Source: Bordetella hinzii LMG 13501
GTDB taxonomy: Bacteria > Pseudomonadota > Gammaproteobacteria > Burkholderiales > Burkholderiaceae_B
Length of the DNA: 64,000 bases
NCBI RefSeq assembly: GCF_001548475.1
Contig: NZ_LRUJ01000007.1
Coordinates: forward strand, 62,001-126,000
Direction of reading: 5' to 3'
Below, piece after piece: positions 19,426 to 26,724 of the stretch. How positions within the stretch are numbered: the stretch's first letter is position 1; every line of letters starts with the position of its first letter. The notes under the pieces are model-generated. The model was not told where the DNA came from. It was given only the letters and a program-made list of their open reading frames with translations, and searched no databases. Both the position numbers and the translations under genes were made by a program.

Positions 19426-20491
19426 GCTTTCCGTCGAAGACCTGCACCTGGACTACGGAGACAACCCTGTCCTCAAGGGCGTGTCCATGGACTTGCGCCA
19501 GGGCGAAGTGGTGTCCCTGCTCGGCCCCTCCGGCAGCGGCAAGACGACCTTGCTGCGCGCGGTCGCCGGCCTCGAAGGCCCCAAGGCGGGGCGTATCCGC
19601 ATCGGCGATCGCCTGGTGTACGACGGCGCGGCGCGCAAGGAAGTGCCGGCAGAGGACCGCAACCTGGGCTTGGTGTTCCAGTCGTATGCGCTTTGGCCGC
19701 ACAAGACCGTGTTCGACAACGTGGCCTATCCGCTCAAGCTGCGCGGCGTGGCCGGCGGCGAAGTGCGCCAGCGCGTTCAGGATGTGCTGGACCAGCTGGG
19801 CCTGGGCAAGCTGGGACAGCGCCACCCGCACCAGCTCTCCGGCGGCCAGCAACAGCGCGTGGCCATCGGCCGCGCCCTGGTCTACAGCCCGCCGGTCATC
19901 CTGCTGGACGAGCCGCTGTCCAACCTGGATGCCAAGCTGCGCGAGGAAGCGCGGGCCTTCCTGCGCGAACTCATCGTGCGTCTGGGGCTGTCGGCGCTGA
20001 TGGTCACCCATGACCAGAGCGAGGCCATGGCGATCTCCGACCGCATCCTGCTGCTGAATAACGGCAAGATCGAGCAGCAAGGCACGCCGCAGGAAATGTA
20101 CGGCTCGCCGGCGACCCTGTTCACGGCCGAGTTCATGGGCAGTAACAACCGGCTGGACGGCCGCGTGACCGAGGTGCGCGACGGGCGCGCGCGCATCGAG
20201 GGCCAGGGCTGGGCGCTTTGGGGCCATGCGGCCGAGGGCGTGGCCGCGGGCAAGGAGGCCACCGCCGTCATCCGCGTCGAACAGGTGCGCATGCAGGATG
20301 ACCCCGAGGGCAACCACCTGGATCTGCCGCTGATCACCAGCATGTATCTGGGCGACCGCTGGGAGTATCTGTTCCGCGCGGGCGGACAGGATGGCCTGTC
20401 CCTGCGCGCCTACGGCCCCCAGGGCCGTGAGGCCGGGCAATACCGTCTGGCCCTGCCGGCCAGCAATGTCTGGGTGTTTCCGCGAGGCTAG
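19418..20491 (+). CDS. ABC transporter ATP-binding protein (FbpC/PotA type)
   Basis: The cytoplasmic ATPase of 357 aa that energises the permease at 17656-19425. It has Walker [10 protein letters not shown] (36-44), the signature [15 protein letters not shown], Walker [15 protein letters not shown] and the H-loop [13 protein letters not shown]-terminal TOBE region (about 240-355) is typical of the ferric, spermidine and sugar-phosphate subfamily. It is the last gene of the unit and is followed 12 bp later by an intrinsic terminator. Confidence 0.92.
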   Translation: MIELSVEDLHLDYGDNPVLKGVSMDLRQGEVVSLLGPSGSGKTTLLRAVAGLEGPKAGRIRIGDRLVYDGAARKEVPAEDRNLGLVFQSYALWPHKTVFDNVAYPLKLRGVAGGEVRQRVQDVLDQLGLGKLGQRHPHQLSGGQQQRVAIGRALVYSPPVILLDEPLSNLDAKLREEARAFLRELIVRLGLSALMVTHDQSEAMAISDRILLLNNGKIEQQGTPQEMYGSPATLFTAEFMGSNNRLDGRVTEVRDGRARIEGQGWALWGHAAEGVAAGKEATAVIRVEQVRMQDDPEGNHLDLPLITSMYLGDRWEYLFRAGGQDGLSLRAYGPQGREAGQYRLALPASNVWVFPRG

Positions 20492-20503
20492 GGCCGTACA
20501 GCG

Positions 20504-20542
20504 AAAAAGCCGCCCAGCCGTCTTGCGGCCGGGCGGCTTTTT
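20504..20542. terminator. Bidirectional intrinsic terminator
   Basis: Perfect arms AAAAAGCCGCCC (20504-20515) and GGGCGGCTTTTT (20531-20542) enclose a second short stem (GCCG/CGGC). The A-run on one side and T-run on the other allow termination in both directions, between the converging ABC ATPase gene and glcB. Confidence 0.93.
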
Positions 20543-20557
20543 CTTTGCCCGCCGGCT

Positions 20558-22729
20558 TCAGGCGCGGTGGGCCGCCTTGAAAGCCAGGCGGGCCTTATGC
20601 AGCAGCGGCTCGGTATAGCCGTTGGGCTGCTCCAGGCCCTCGAAGACCAGGGCCGTGGCGGCGCGGTAGGCGTAGGAGCTGTCGAAGTGGCCGGCCATGG
20701 GCAGGTAGTTGGGATCGCCGGCGTTTTGCCGGTCCACCACCGCGGCCATGCGCTCGAAGGTCTGCCGGACCTGCTCATGGCTCACCACGCCATGCAGCAG
20801 CCAGTTGGCGATGTGCTGGCTGGAGATGCGCAGCGTGGCGCGGTCTTCCATCAGGCCGATGTTGTTGATGTCGGGCACCTTGGAGCAGCCCACCCCTTGG
20901 TCGACCCAGCGCACGACATAGCCGAGGATGCCCTGGGCATTGTTGTCGAGTTCGCGCTGGATGTCCGAAGCGCTCCAGGCGGTGGGGTCGCCCACCGGGA
21001 TGGTGAGCAGGCCGGCCAGCAGCTCATCGGCCACATCGGCCAGGCGGGTTTTTTCCAGCGCCTGCTGCACGGCCTGGACATCGACCTGGTGGTAGTGCAG
21101 CGCATGCAGGGTGGCCGCCGTGGGCGAGGGCACCCAGGCGGTATTGGCACCCGCCTTGGGGTGCGCGATCTTCTGTTCCAGCATGGCGGCCATCAGGTCG
21201 GGCATGGCCCACATGCCCTTGCCGATCTGGGCGCGCCCGCGCAGACCGCAATCCAGGCCCACCAGCACATTGCTGCGTTCGTAGGCGGCGATCCAGGCGC
21301 TGGACTTCATATCGCCCTTGCGCATCATGGGGCCGGCCTGCATCACCGAGTGCATTTCGTCGCCAGTGCGGTCCAGGAAGCCCGTGTTGATGAAGGCCAC
21401 GCGGTCGGCCGCCGCGGCGATGCAGGCCTTCAGGTTGACGCTGGTGCGCCGCTCTTCGTCCATGATGCCCATCTTCAGCGTGTGGCGCGGCAGCTTGAGC
21501 AGGTCTTCGACGCGGGCAAAAAGGGTATCGGCGAAGGCGGCTTCGGCCGGCCCGTGCATCTTGGGCTTGACGATATAGATGGAGCCCTTGCGTGAATTGC
21601 GCTTCTGGGTGAGATCGATCCGGGCGGCCAGCGAGGTGATGACCGCGTCCATGATGCCTTCGGGCACTTCGTGGCCGTCGCGGTCCAGGATGGCCGGATT
21701 GGTCATCAGGTGACCGACGTTGCGCACGAAGAGCAGCGAGCGGCCCGGCAGGGTGAAGGCGCTGCCGTCGGGCGCGAGATAGTCGCGGTCGGGGTTCATG
21801 CGGCGCGTGAAGGTCTTGCCGTTCTTGGTGACCGACTCGGTCAGGTCGCCGCGCATCAGGCCCAGCCAGTTGCGGTAGATATGCGTTTTGTCTTCGGCAT
21901 CGACCGCGGCCACGGAGTCTTCGCAGTCCATGATGGTGGTGAGCGCGGCTTCCATGAGCACGTCTTTCACGCCGGCCGCGTCCGTGGCGCCTATGGTGTG
22001 CTGCCGGTCGATCTGGATCTCGAAGTGCAGGCCGTTGTGCGCCAGCAGGATGGCCGAGGGCGCGGCGGCATCGCCGCGATAGCCCTGGAACTGGGCGGGG
22101 TGCTTGAGCGTCGTGTCGCCTTGCGCGGTGGTGACGATGAGCTGGGCGCCGCGCAGCACATAGCCGGTGGCCGCGCGGTGCGAGCCGCGCGCCAGCGGAG
22201 CCGCCTCGTCCAGGAAATCGCGCGCGCGTTCGATCACGGCCTGGCCGCGCTGCGGGTTGTAGGCCGGCCCGGCCGCGCCGGCGCTGTCCGGAATCGCGTC
22301 GGTGCCATAGAGGGCGTCGTACAGGCTGCCCCAGCGGGCATTGGCGGCGTTCAGGGCGTAGCGGGCGTTGGACATCGGCACCACCAGCTGCGGGCCGGCC
22401 TGGCGGGCGATTTCGTCATCAACGTTTTCGGTGCGCGCGCGCACCGAGGCAGGCACCGGCTGCAAATAGCCGATCTTCTGCAGAAAGGCGCGATAGGCGG
22501 CGGGATCACGCACCGGACCGGGGTGGCTGCGATGCCATTGATCCAGTTCGGCCTGCAGGCGGTCGCGCTCGGCCAGCAGCTTGCGGTTCTGCGGCGCCAG
22601 GTCATGGATGAGGGCGGAAAAACCCTCCCAGAAGGCCTGGCTGTCCAGGCCCGAGCCGGGCAGCGCTTCTTTTTCGATGAACTGATACAGGGAGGCCGCC
22701 ACCTGCAGGCCAGCGATGCGTTCGGTCAT
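20558..22729 (-). CDS. glcB: Malate synthase G
   Basis: Condenses glyoxylate with acetyl-CoA to malate in the cytoplasm (glyoxylate and glycolate use). It has 723 aa, the normal length for the monomeric G form. The ATG at 22729 is preferred to an upstream in-frame ATG at 22768. Diagnostic segments include [30 protein letters not shown] with the likely catalytic Arg, [33 protein letters not shown] and VGCSKVPDI with the likely catalytic Asp. A GntR-family regulator is transcribed divergently, with two matching operators between and around their starts. Confidence 0.96.
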   Translation of the reverse strand: MTERIAGLQVAASLYQFIEKEALPGSGLDSQAFWEGFSALIHDLAPQNRKLLAERDRLQAELDQWHRSHPGPVRDPAAYRAFLQKIGYLQPVPASVRARTENVDDEIARQAGPQLVVPMSNARYALNAANARWGSLYDALYGTDAIPDSAGAAGPAYNPQRGQAVIERARDFLDEAAPLARGSHRAATGYVLRGAQLIVTTAQGDTTLKHPAQFQGYRGDAAAPSAILLAHNGLHFEIQIDRQHTIGATDAAGVKDVLMEAALTTIMDCEDSVAAVDAEDKTHIYRNWLGLMRGDLTESVTKNGKTFTRRMNPDRDYLAPDGSAFTLPGRSLLFVRNVGHLMTNPAILDRDGHEVPEGIMDAVITSLAARIDLTQKRNSRKGSIYIVKPKMHGPAEAAFADTLFARVEDLLKLPRHTLKMGIMDEERRTSVNLKACIAAAADRVAFINTGFLDRTGDEMHSVMQAGPMMRKGDMKSSAWIAAYERSNVLVGLDCGLRGRAQIGKGMWAMPDLMAAMLEQKIAHPKAGANTAWVPSPTAATLHALHYHQVDVQAVQQALEKTRLADVADELLAGLLTIPVGDPTAWSASDIQRELDNNAQGILGYVVRWVDQGVGCSKVPDINNIGLMEDRATLRISSQHIANWLLHGVVSHEQVRQTFERMAAVVDRQNAGDPNYLPMAGHFDSSYAYRAATALVFEGLEQPNGYTEPLLHKARLAFKAAHRA

Positions 22730-22803
22730 GGTGTCGCTCTGCGAAGTCAAAAGGGATAGCGGGATCATCGGCCCTGCCGCCCTGGCTGTCCATATCCCGA
22801 GCC

Positions 22804-22818
22804 ACTGGTCATACCAGT
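22804..22818. promoter_or_regulatory. FadR/GlcC-type operator, copy 1
   Basis: ACTGGTCATACCAGT is an inverted repeat with ACTGGT and ACCAGT arms and a 3-bp centre. It contains TGGT-N3-ACCA, the classic half-site pair of FadR-subfamily GntR regulators. It lies 75 bp upstream of glcB. Confidence 0.85.
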
Positions 22819-22911
22819 TTGTGCGCTGCCGTATTGGCGGAAAAAAGATTTTTATGGTTTTATTTCAGTTACTTGAACGTATATGGAGTCCTTGTCCGGA
22901 AGCGGGCGGGA

Positions 22912-22926
22912 ACTGGTCATACCAGT
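22912..22926. promoter_or_regulatory. FadR/GlcC-type operator, copy 2
   Basis: This 15-bp site is identical to the one at 22804-22818, 108 bp away (start to start). It ends 13 bp before the ATG at 22940, where the regulator most likely starts. It would allow autorepression, and the two sites could be bound together across the divergent promoters. Confidence 0.85.
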
Positions 22927-22939
22927 GGGAAATCTGCAG

Positions 22940-23698
22940 ATGGATGAGGCCGGCAAGCGGGGCCAGGTCGCCGAGGGGGTCGCGCAGCGGATAGAGCAGC
23001 TGATTGTCGATGGCGTGCTCAAGGCCGGGCAGCCGTTGCCTTCCGAGCGGCGGCTGACCGAGAAACTGGGCGTATCGCGCAGCGCCCTGCGCGAGGGCTT
23101 GCAGCTGCTGCGGGCGCGCCAGATCATCCGCACCGAGCAGGGACGCGGCTCTTTTGTGTCGCAGATCGCCAAGGTCGATGCTGGCCCGCTGGTGCATCTA
23201 TTCCACTCGCAGCCGCGCACGCTCTACGATTTGCTGGAGGTGCGCGCCCTGTTGGAAGGGGAGTCGGCCAGGCTGGCGGCCATCCGCGGCACCGAGGCGG
23301 ATTTCATCCTGATCCGGCGGCGCTACGAGGCCATGGTGGCCGCCCACCTGAAACCGACCGACAGCGCCACGCACGCCCATCTCGATCATGCCTTCCATCT
23401 GGCCATCTGCGAGGCTTCGCACAATCCGGTGCTGGTCCACACGCTGCAGTCATTGACCGACCTGATGCTGGGTTCGGTCTTTGCCTGCGTGAACAATCTT
23501 TATCACCGCGAGCCGCACAAGCGGCAGATCGACCGGCAGCATACCCGGCTGTTCAATGCGGTGATGGCGCGCCAGCCCGACCAGGCGCACCGTGCCGCGA
23601 CCGAGCACGTCAACAGCGTGCGCCAAAGCCTGAATGAAATCGAGCAAGAGGGCGAGCGCTTGGTGCGCGCCACCTTGCGCCTGGAAGGCTGGGCCTGA
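22940..23698 (+). CDS. glcC: GntR/FadR-family regulator, probable GlcC
   Basis: A DNA-binding regulator of 252 aa from the ATG at 22940. A further ATG at 22883 would give 271 aa, but it would place an operator inside the coding region and make the protein longer than usual. The N-terminal winged helix carries LPSERRLTEKLGVSRSALREGL. The C-terminal FCD domain has the metal-binding-type histidines in DHAFHLAICEASHN and a helix ending in EHVNSVRQSL. Its divergent position to glcB and the two FadR-type sites indicate control of glycolate/glyoxylate genes. The ligand (glycolate, acetate or lactate) is inferred. Confidence 0.85.
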   Translation: MDEAGKRGQVAEGVAQRIEQLIVDGVLKAGQPLPSERRLTEKLGVSRSALREGLQLLRARQIIRTEQGRGSFVSQIAKVDAGPLVHLFHSQPRTLYDLLEVRALLEGESARLAAIRGTEADFILIRRRYEAMVAAHLKPTDSATHAHLDHAFHLAICEASHNPVLVHTLQSLTDLMLGSVFACVNNLYHREPHKRQIDRQHTRLFNAVMARQPDQAHRAATEHVNSVRQSLNEIEQEGERLVRATLRLEGWA

Positions 23699-23737
23699 GC
23701 GGGGCCGCGCGCCGCAAAGCCCCGGCCAGAAAGGCCT

Positions 23738-23780
23738 ACGCCCGCCAGGGGGCTGCTTGCGCAGTCCACGAGGCGGGCGT
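23738..23780. terminator. Possible hairpin between converging glcC and DUF4148 genes
   Basis: ACGCCCGCC (23738-23746) pairs perfectly with GGCGGGCGT (23772-23780), and a small CTGC/GCAG stem lies inside. No T-run follows, so any termination would be weak or factor-dependent. Confidence 0.4.
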
Positions 23781-23831
23781 CGACCTTGGGAAATCAGTGC
23801 GCCGGGGCGGGGGGAGAGCCGGCGCGGCCGA

Positions 23832-24212
23832 TCAACCGTTCTGGGGCGGATAGTCCAGATTGCCGTAGGTGACGATGCCTTCGGCCTTGGCCTGGGCCAG
23901 GTCGGAGCGCACTTGCGCGCGGCTGACATGGCTGTCGACCGTGGCGGCCACGGGCGGGTAATCCAGGTTTGCGGTGGTCACCAGGCCGGCGTGTTGCGCC
24001 TGGGCCAGTTCGTCACGGACTTGGGCCGAGGACAGGGTGGCGTTCTGCGCGATGGCGGCGGGGTAGGCTTCTTCACCGAAGGTGTACTGACCCGAGGCCT
24101 TGGCCTGGGCGAGTTCGGCCTGCACCTGGGCGCGGCTGGGTTCGACATCGGCGGCCTGGGCACCGGCCATCACGGCCATGGAAAGCATTACAGCAGTAGC
24201 GAGCGACTTCAT
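23832..24212 (-). CDS. Exported DUF4148-type small repeat protein
   Basis: A 126-aa protein of unknown function. The ATG at 24212 is followed by a signal peptide (residues 1-20, ending GAQAA). The rest consists of three copies of a 25-30 residue unit: SRAQVQAELAQAKASG, SSAQVRDELAQAQHAG and SRAQVRSDLAQAKAEG, each followed by a Tyr/Asn-Tyr-Pro ending such as NLDYPP. This is the hallmark of DUF4148 proteins, which are expanded in Burkholderiales. It is monocistronic. I would expect a periplasmic or surface location, but no function is established. Confidence 0.85.
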   Translation of the reverse strand: MKSLATAVMLSMAVMAGAQAADVEPSRAQVQAELAQAKASGQYTFGEEAYPAAIAQNATLSSAQVRDELAQAQHAGLVTTANLDYPPVAATVDSHVSRAQVRSDLAQAKAEGIVTYGNLDYPPQNG

Positions 24213-24551
24213 GGTAAATCCTCCGTAGGGGTGAGGATGCAAACGGGGGCGGGGGTCAATCAGCGCCTCTGTTTGTGTCCCGGTGAAGTCATTCTCTGCC
24301 TATCGAGACCTGGGATAAACCCTAGGCGGCAGAAAACATTATTCCAAATTTGGCGCTAATCGGGATATTTCAACAATAACAATCCCATCAGTGGGGGTAT
24401 GCGCCGCCGCCCACACAGGCCGGCCGGCCGCCTGCGCCGATAACGCCGCGCCCGTCTATTCAAAGTTGTCGAAGTGACCGTTCACCAATGAATAAGTCCC
24501 AGCCCAGGCGGTTGGACTTATAAAACTGCAAAAAAACCTGGAGGACGGAAC
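24213..24551. promoter_or_regulatory. 339-bp region upstream of sugar-type ABC operon
   Basis: No gene is seen. Toward the right end is an inverted repeat, ATAAGTCC (24492-24499) with GGACTTAT (24524-24531), which can form an operator or an mRNA hairpin ahead of the GGAGG ribosome site at about 24540. A weak promoter candidate is TTGTCG (24466-24471), a 17-bp spacer and TGAATA (24489-24494). Confidence 0.4.
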
Positions 24552-25574
24552 GTGGTGCAAGGCAGTCATCCCGATCTACCGCAGGCCGGCCGGCGCCTGG
24601 ACCTGACCCGGTATCTCAACCAGGAACGCATCGTCTTCCTGTTGACCCTTCTTCTGTTCGGCGTGTTCGTCCTTGCCCTGCCGAACTTCCTTTCCACATC
24701 CAACATGCTGTCGCTGCTGCGCAGCGTCGCCGTGCTGGGCATCCTCGGTGTGGGCATGCTGATCGTGGTGCTGGGCCGGGGCATCGATCTCTCCATGGTC
24801 GCCATCATGGCCATTTCGGTCGCCTGGGCCCTGCAGCTGCAGGCCACGGGCACGTCGCTGGGCCTGGCCCTGGCGCTGGGCCTGGGCTTCGCGGTCCTGA
24901 TGAGCCTGATCAGCGGCATCCTGATCGCCTACGCCGAGATTCCGCCGCTGTTCGCCACGCTGGCCATGGGCACGGTCGTATACGGCTACGGCCGCTCGCA
25001 ACTCATTACCGCCACCGACGTGGTCTACATGCCGCAGGACATCGGCTGGATCAAGTCCCTCGGCCAAGGCTATGTGCTGGGCATTCCCGCGCCTGTCATC
25101 GTCGCCTTGATCGTGTCCATCGCCGTCTGGGCCTTCCTGCGCTATACCAAGCCGGGCCGCTTCATCTATGCCATCGGCGATAACGCGGCCGCCGCGCGCC
25201 TGAGCGCCATTCCTCTGCGGCCCATGCTGGTGATGCAGTATGTGATCTCGGGCGCCATCGCCTTTCTGGCCGGCATCATCACCGCGACCTCGGTGGCGGC
25301 CATGAACACCCGCGTCGTCAACTCCAACATGATCTACGACGTCATCCTGGTCGTGGTGCTGGGCGGCGTGGGCCTGTCGGGCGGACGGGGCAATGTGCGC
25401 AATGTGCTGGTCGGCACCCTGCTCATCGGCGTGCTCATGAATGGCATGACCATCATGGACATCCAGTACACAGTGCAGAACGTCATCAAGAGCCTGATCC
25501 TGCTGCTGGCGATCGTCGTCGACAGCCTGCTGAACCCGCGCGATGAGCAGACGGGACAGCAGGGTGATATTTGA
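24552..25574 (+). CDS. Ribose-type ABC permease
   Basis: An inner-membrane permease of 340 aa (RbsC/BPD_transp_2 family) with about 9-10 helices. It starts with GTG at 24552 after a strong GGAGG. Family features include GRGIDLSMVAIMA near residue 75, where RbsC proteins have GGIDLSVG, then RFIYAIGDNAAAARLSAI in the coupling loop and VLGGVGLSGGRG. It is the first of two permeases in the operon, which probably pair as a heterodimer. The substrate is not known; a sugar, polyol or lactone is likely from the family and the propeller partners. Confidence 0.9.
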   Translation: MVQGSHPDLPQAGRRLDLTRYLNQERIVFLLTLLLFGVFVLALPNFLSTSNMLSLLRSVAVLGILGVGMLIVVLGRGIDLSMVAIMAISVAWALQLQATGTSLGLALALGLGFAVLMSLISGILIAYAEIPPLFATLAMGTVVYGYGRSQLITATDVVYMPQDIGWIKSLGQGYVLGIPAPVIVALIVSIAVWAFLRYTKPGRFIYAIGDNAAAARLSAIPLRPMLVMQYVISGAIAFLAGIITATSVAAMNTRVVNSNMIYDVILVVVLGGVGLSGGRGNVRNVLVGTLLIGVLMNGMTIMDIQYTVQNVIKSLILLLAIVVDSLLNPRDEQTGQQGDI

Positions 25575-25582
25575 GCTTCTGT

Positions 25583-25596
25583 TTGAAGCGCTTCAA
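25583..25596. promoter_or_regulatory. LacI-family-like operator before the binding-protein gene
   Basis: TTGAAGCGCTTCAA is a 14-bp perfect palindrome with the central CG and TGAA-type arms typical of LacI/GalR-family sites. It lies 30 bp upstream of the binding-protein ATG, between the first permease gene and the rest of the operon. No LacI-type gene is in this window, so the regulator would lie elsewhere. Confidence 0.6.
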
Positions 25597-25626
25597 TTCA
25601 ATAAGCAAAACGTCAAGGAGACAAAG

Positions 25627-26655
25627 ATGGGAGTCATCAAGCGCGTAAGTGCCGGGCTGGCAGTATCGGCGATCCTGTTAGGCAGCGGCGCGGCCGCGCA
25701 GGCGCAGGAGGTCATGAACGACCCCTTTCGCGCCCCGGCGCTGGAGGCGCTGAAGGACAAGAAGATCGCCTATCTTCCGATCTCCATCGGTTTTGACCTG
25801 GCGCAGGCCTGGGGCGGCGTGGTCAAGCAGCAGGCCCAGGTCTATGGCATGAAGTTCACGTCCCAGGATCCGAACTGGAACACGGGCGCCATGGTGCAGG
25901 GGTTCACCGCCTTGCTGGCCGAACGTCCCGATGTCATCCTGACGCAGAACCCGGACATGCAATCGCTGGCCCGCCTCATGAAGCAGGCCAACCAGCAGGG
26001 CATCGTGGTGGTGCAGATGAATATGGCGGGCGCGGTGCAGACCGATGCGGTCGTCGCGCCGGATTTCATCGGCATGGGCGAGGCCATCGCCAACAAGGTG
26101 GTCGAGAAATGCGGCGCGGGCACCAATACCTCGCACAAGGTTTCCATCGTGCAGGGGGTGCTGACCGGCGGCGTGAGCTTCTATCAGGTCCAGGGCTTTA
26201 ACAAGGTGTTCGCCAAGCACCCGGACATCAAGATCGTCTCCAGCCAGGCCGCCGACTGGGATGCATCCAAGGCGCGTTCCATCACGGAAACGGTGTTGCA
26301 GCAGAATCCGGATCTCTGCGCCGTCATCGACGTCTGGGACGGACAGGGCGTGGGCACGGGCGCGGCGATCAAGCAGGCCGGGCTGGCCGACAAGGTTTTC
26401 TTCATCACCTCGGGCGGCGGCGCGCAATCCATGTGCGACAAGCTCAAGGACGGCACCTTCTCGGCGGTCTACAACTATGACGCCGTGGGCATGGGCCGCG
26501 ATGCCTGGACGGCCATCATGGTGGCCTTGCAGAACAAGAAGGGCGGCGGCGCCATCAAGACCCAGATGTATTCGCCCTACCGCTATATGACAAAGGCCGA
26601 CGTCAAGGACGGGACCTGCTTCAACCCCGAGGAATACGCCAAGATCCTGCGCTGA
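25627..26655 (+). CDS. Ribose-type ABC sugar-binding protein
   Basis: A periplasmic binding protein of 342 aa (Peripla_BP_4 type). The ATG at 25627 follows AAGGAG. A signal peptide covers residues 1-26 (LLGSGAAAQAQ). The mature part has the RbsB-like layout: YLPISIGFDLAQAWGG, RPDVILTQNPDMQSLARLM, VVVQMNMAGAVQ, and FITSGGGAQSMCDKL near the hinge. It would deliver ligand to the permeases at 24552-25574 and 26725-28851. The ligand is unassigned. Confidence 0.9.
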   Translation: MGVIKRVSAGLAVSAILLGSGAAAQAQEVMNDPFRAPALEALKDKKIAYLPISIGFDLAQAWGGVVKQQAQVYGMKFTSQDPNWNTGAMVQGFTALLAERPDVILTQNPDMQSLARLMKQANQQGIVVVQMNMAGAVQTDAVVAPDFIGMGEAIANKVVEKCGAGTNTSHKVSIVQGVLTGGVSFYQVQGFNKVFAKHPDIKIVSSQAADWDASKARSITETVLQQNPDLCAVIDVWDGQGVGTGAAIKQAGLADKVFFITSGGGAQSMCDKLKDGTFSAVYNYDAVGMGRDAWTAIMVALQNKKGGGAIKTQMYSPYRYMTKADVKDGTCFNPEEYAKILR

Positions 26656-26693
26656 CGCGGCTGGCTTGAGCAAACGACTTCGCTTTCGCTTGG

Positions 26694-26713
26694 TCCGCCG
26701 TTTCGGCGGCGGA
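26694..26713. promoter_or_regulatory. Short GC hairpin after binding-protein gene
   Basis: CCGCCG-TTT-CGGCGG (26695-26709) forms a tight stem 39 bp after the stop codon. There is no T-run. As with the palindrome at 17577, it may raise binding-protein mRNA relative to the downstream permease. Confidence 0.45.
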
Positions 26714-26724
26714 ACACCTATTGC

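Noticed and set aside
22883-22942. GlcC start at ATG 22883
   Set aside because: It would place a perfect operator inside the coding region and add residues before the usual GlcC N-terminus. The ATG at 22940 fits family length and operator position.
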